A program made the translations under genes and the position numbers. The notes under the pieces were generated by a model. It had not been told where the DNA came from, searched no databases, and saw nothing but the letters and a program-made list of their open reading frames with translations. From Pinirhizobacter sp036499745 (GTDB lineage Bacteria; Pseudomonadota; Gammaproteobacteria; Xanthomonadales; Rhodanobacteraceae): a DNA stretch of 64,000 nucleotides. Location: assembly GCF_036499745.1 (NCBI RefSeq), contig NZ_DASYDG010000045.1, positions 1 through 64,000 on the forward strand. The letters are read 5' to 3'. This document shows, piece after piece, positions 63,923-64,000 of this stretch (position 1 is the first letter of the stretch; each line of letters opens with the position of its first letter).

Positions 63923-64000
63923 TTACGCCACCTTGCGACCCTCCACCCTTTCGTCCAGTTGTTTCCAGTCCAGCACCACCTCGATGCCACGCGACAGTGC
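63923..64000 (-). CDS. C-terminal end of an unidentified gene (cut by window)
   Basis: The minus strand is open from the window edge to a TAA at 63923-63925. It encodes 25 residues, ALSRGIEVVLDWKQLDERV and then EGRKVA, compatible with a protein C-terminus. It is too short to name a family; the high Glu/Arg/Lys content suggests a soluble protein. It is convergent with nth. Confidence 0.55.
   Translation of the reverse strand, partial: ALSRGIEVVLDWKQLDERVEGRKVA

Overview
The window is chromosomal DNA of a high-GC gammaproteobacterium. Protein content and gene order fit Lysobacterales (Xanthomonadales), most likely the Rhodanobacteraceae (Luteibacter/Dyella-like). This is inferred from asd-fimV-truA-trpFBA-accD, prmB-aroC, dcd-mrp near metG, a TM-less rnfB followed by nth, ribosomal protein THX, and a GNAT-nitrilase fusion beside hut genes. 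I see no rRNA, tRNA, CRISPR array, insertion sequence or prophage. Genes are tightly packed, and many neighbours overlap by 1-4 nt.

Layout. 0-6.2 kb: partial esterase, YaeQ, a Gfo/Idh/MocA oxidoreductase, a c-di-GMP pair (HD-GYP with a damaged HD dyad, then GGDEF-like/EAL), and an exported MsrA. 6.2-15.6 kb: dispersed histidine-utilisation genes (hutU, hutF, hutI) with an exporter coupled to hutF, a GNAT-nitrilase, an NPP-type phosphodiesterase lipoprotein, and an orphan kdpE that still carries the last 42 codons of a deleted kdpD. 15.6-22.3 kb: small metabolic genes, THX, a metal module (MerC-domain protein, CDF exporter, Zur), an EamA exporter, and a coiled-coil protein built on 33-bp tandem repeats. 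22.3-25.5 kb: gltX, a GT4 glycosyltransferase and a PAP2 phosphatase.

25.5-30.1 kb is the most unusual part. A three-gene operon encodes a TIR-TM-TPR protein, a 48-residue charged microprotein and a SLOG-like protein with four predicted membrane helices. Its 400-bp upstream region holds a perfect CRP/Clp palindrome and four perfect DnaA boxes in two inverted pairs with identical 37-bp spacing. A TIR enzyme beside a SLOG-membrane protein resembles the signal-producer/effector logic of Thoeris, but the architecture differs from the Thoeris systems I know. Function is inference.

30.1-41.5 kb: accD, trpA, trpB, trpF, truA, fimV, a small coiled-coil protein, asd, a 2-hydroxyacid dehydrogenase, aroC and prmB, all on the minus strand. 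41.5-47.8 kb: a 2076-residue autotransporter with two ~240-residue internal repeats. 47.9-57.5 kb: psd, a hypothetical gene, a lytic transglycosylase, yjgR-membrane protein-greB, DUF3025, rimO, dienelactone hydrolase and HIT protein. 57.6-64 kb: lipoprotein, dcd, mrp/apbC, DUF2147, metG, rnfB-like gene, nth and the tail of an unidentified gene.
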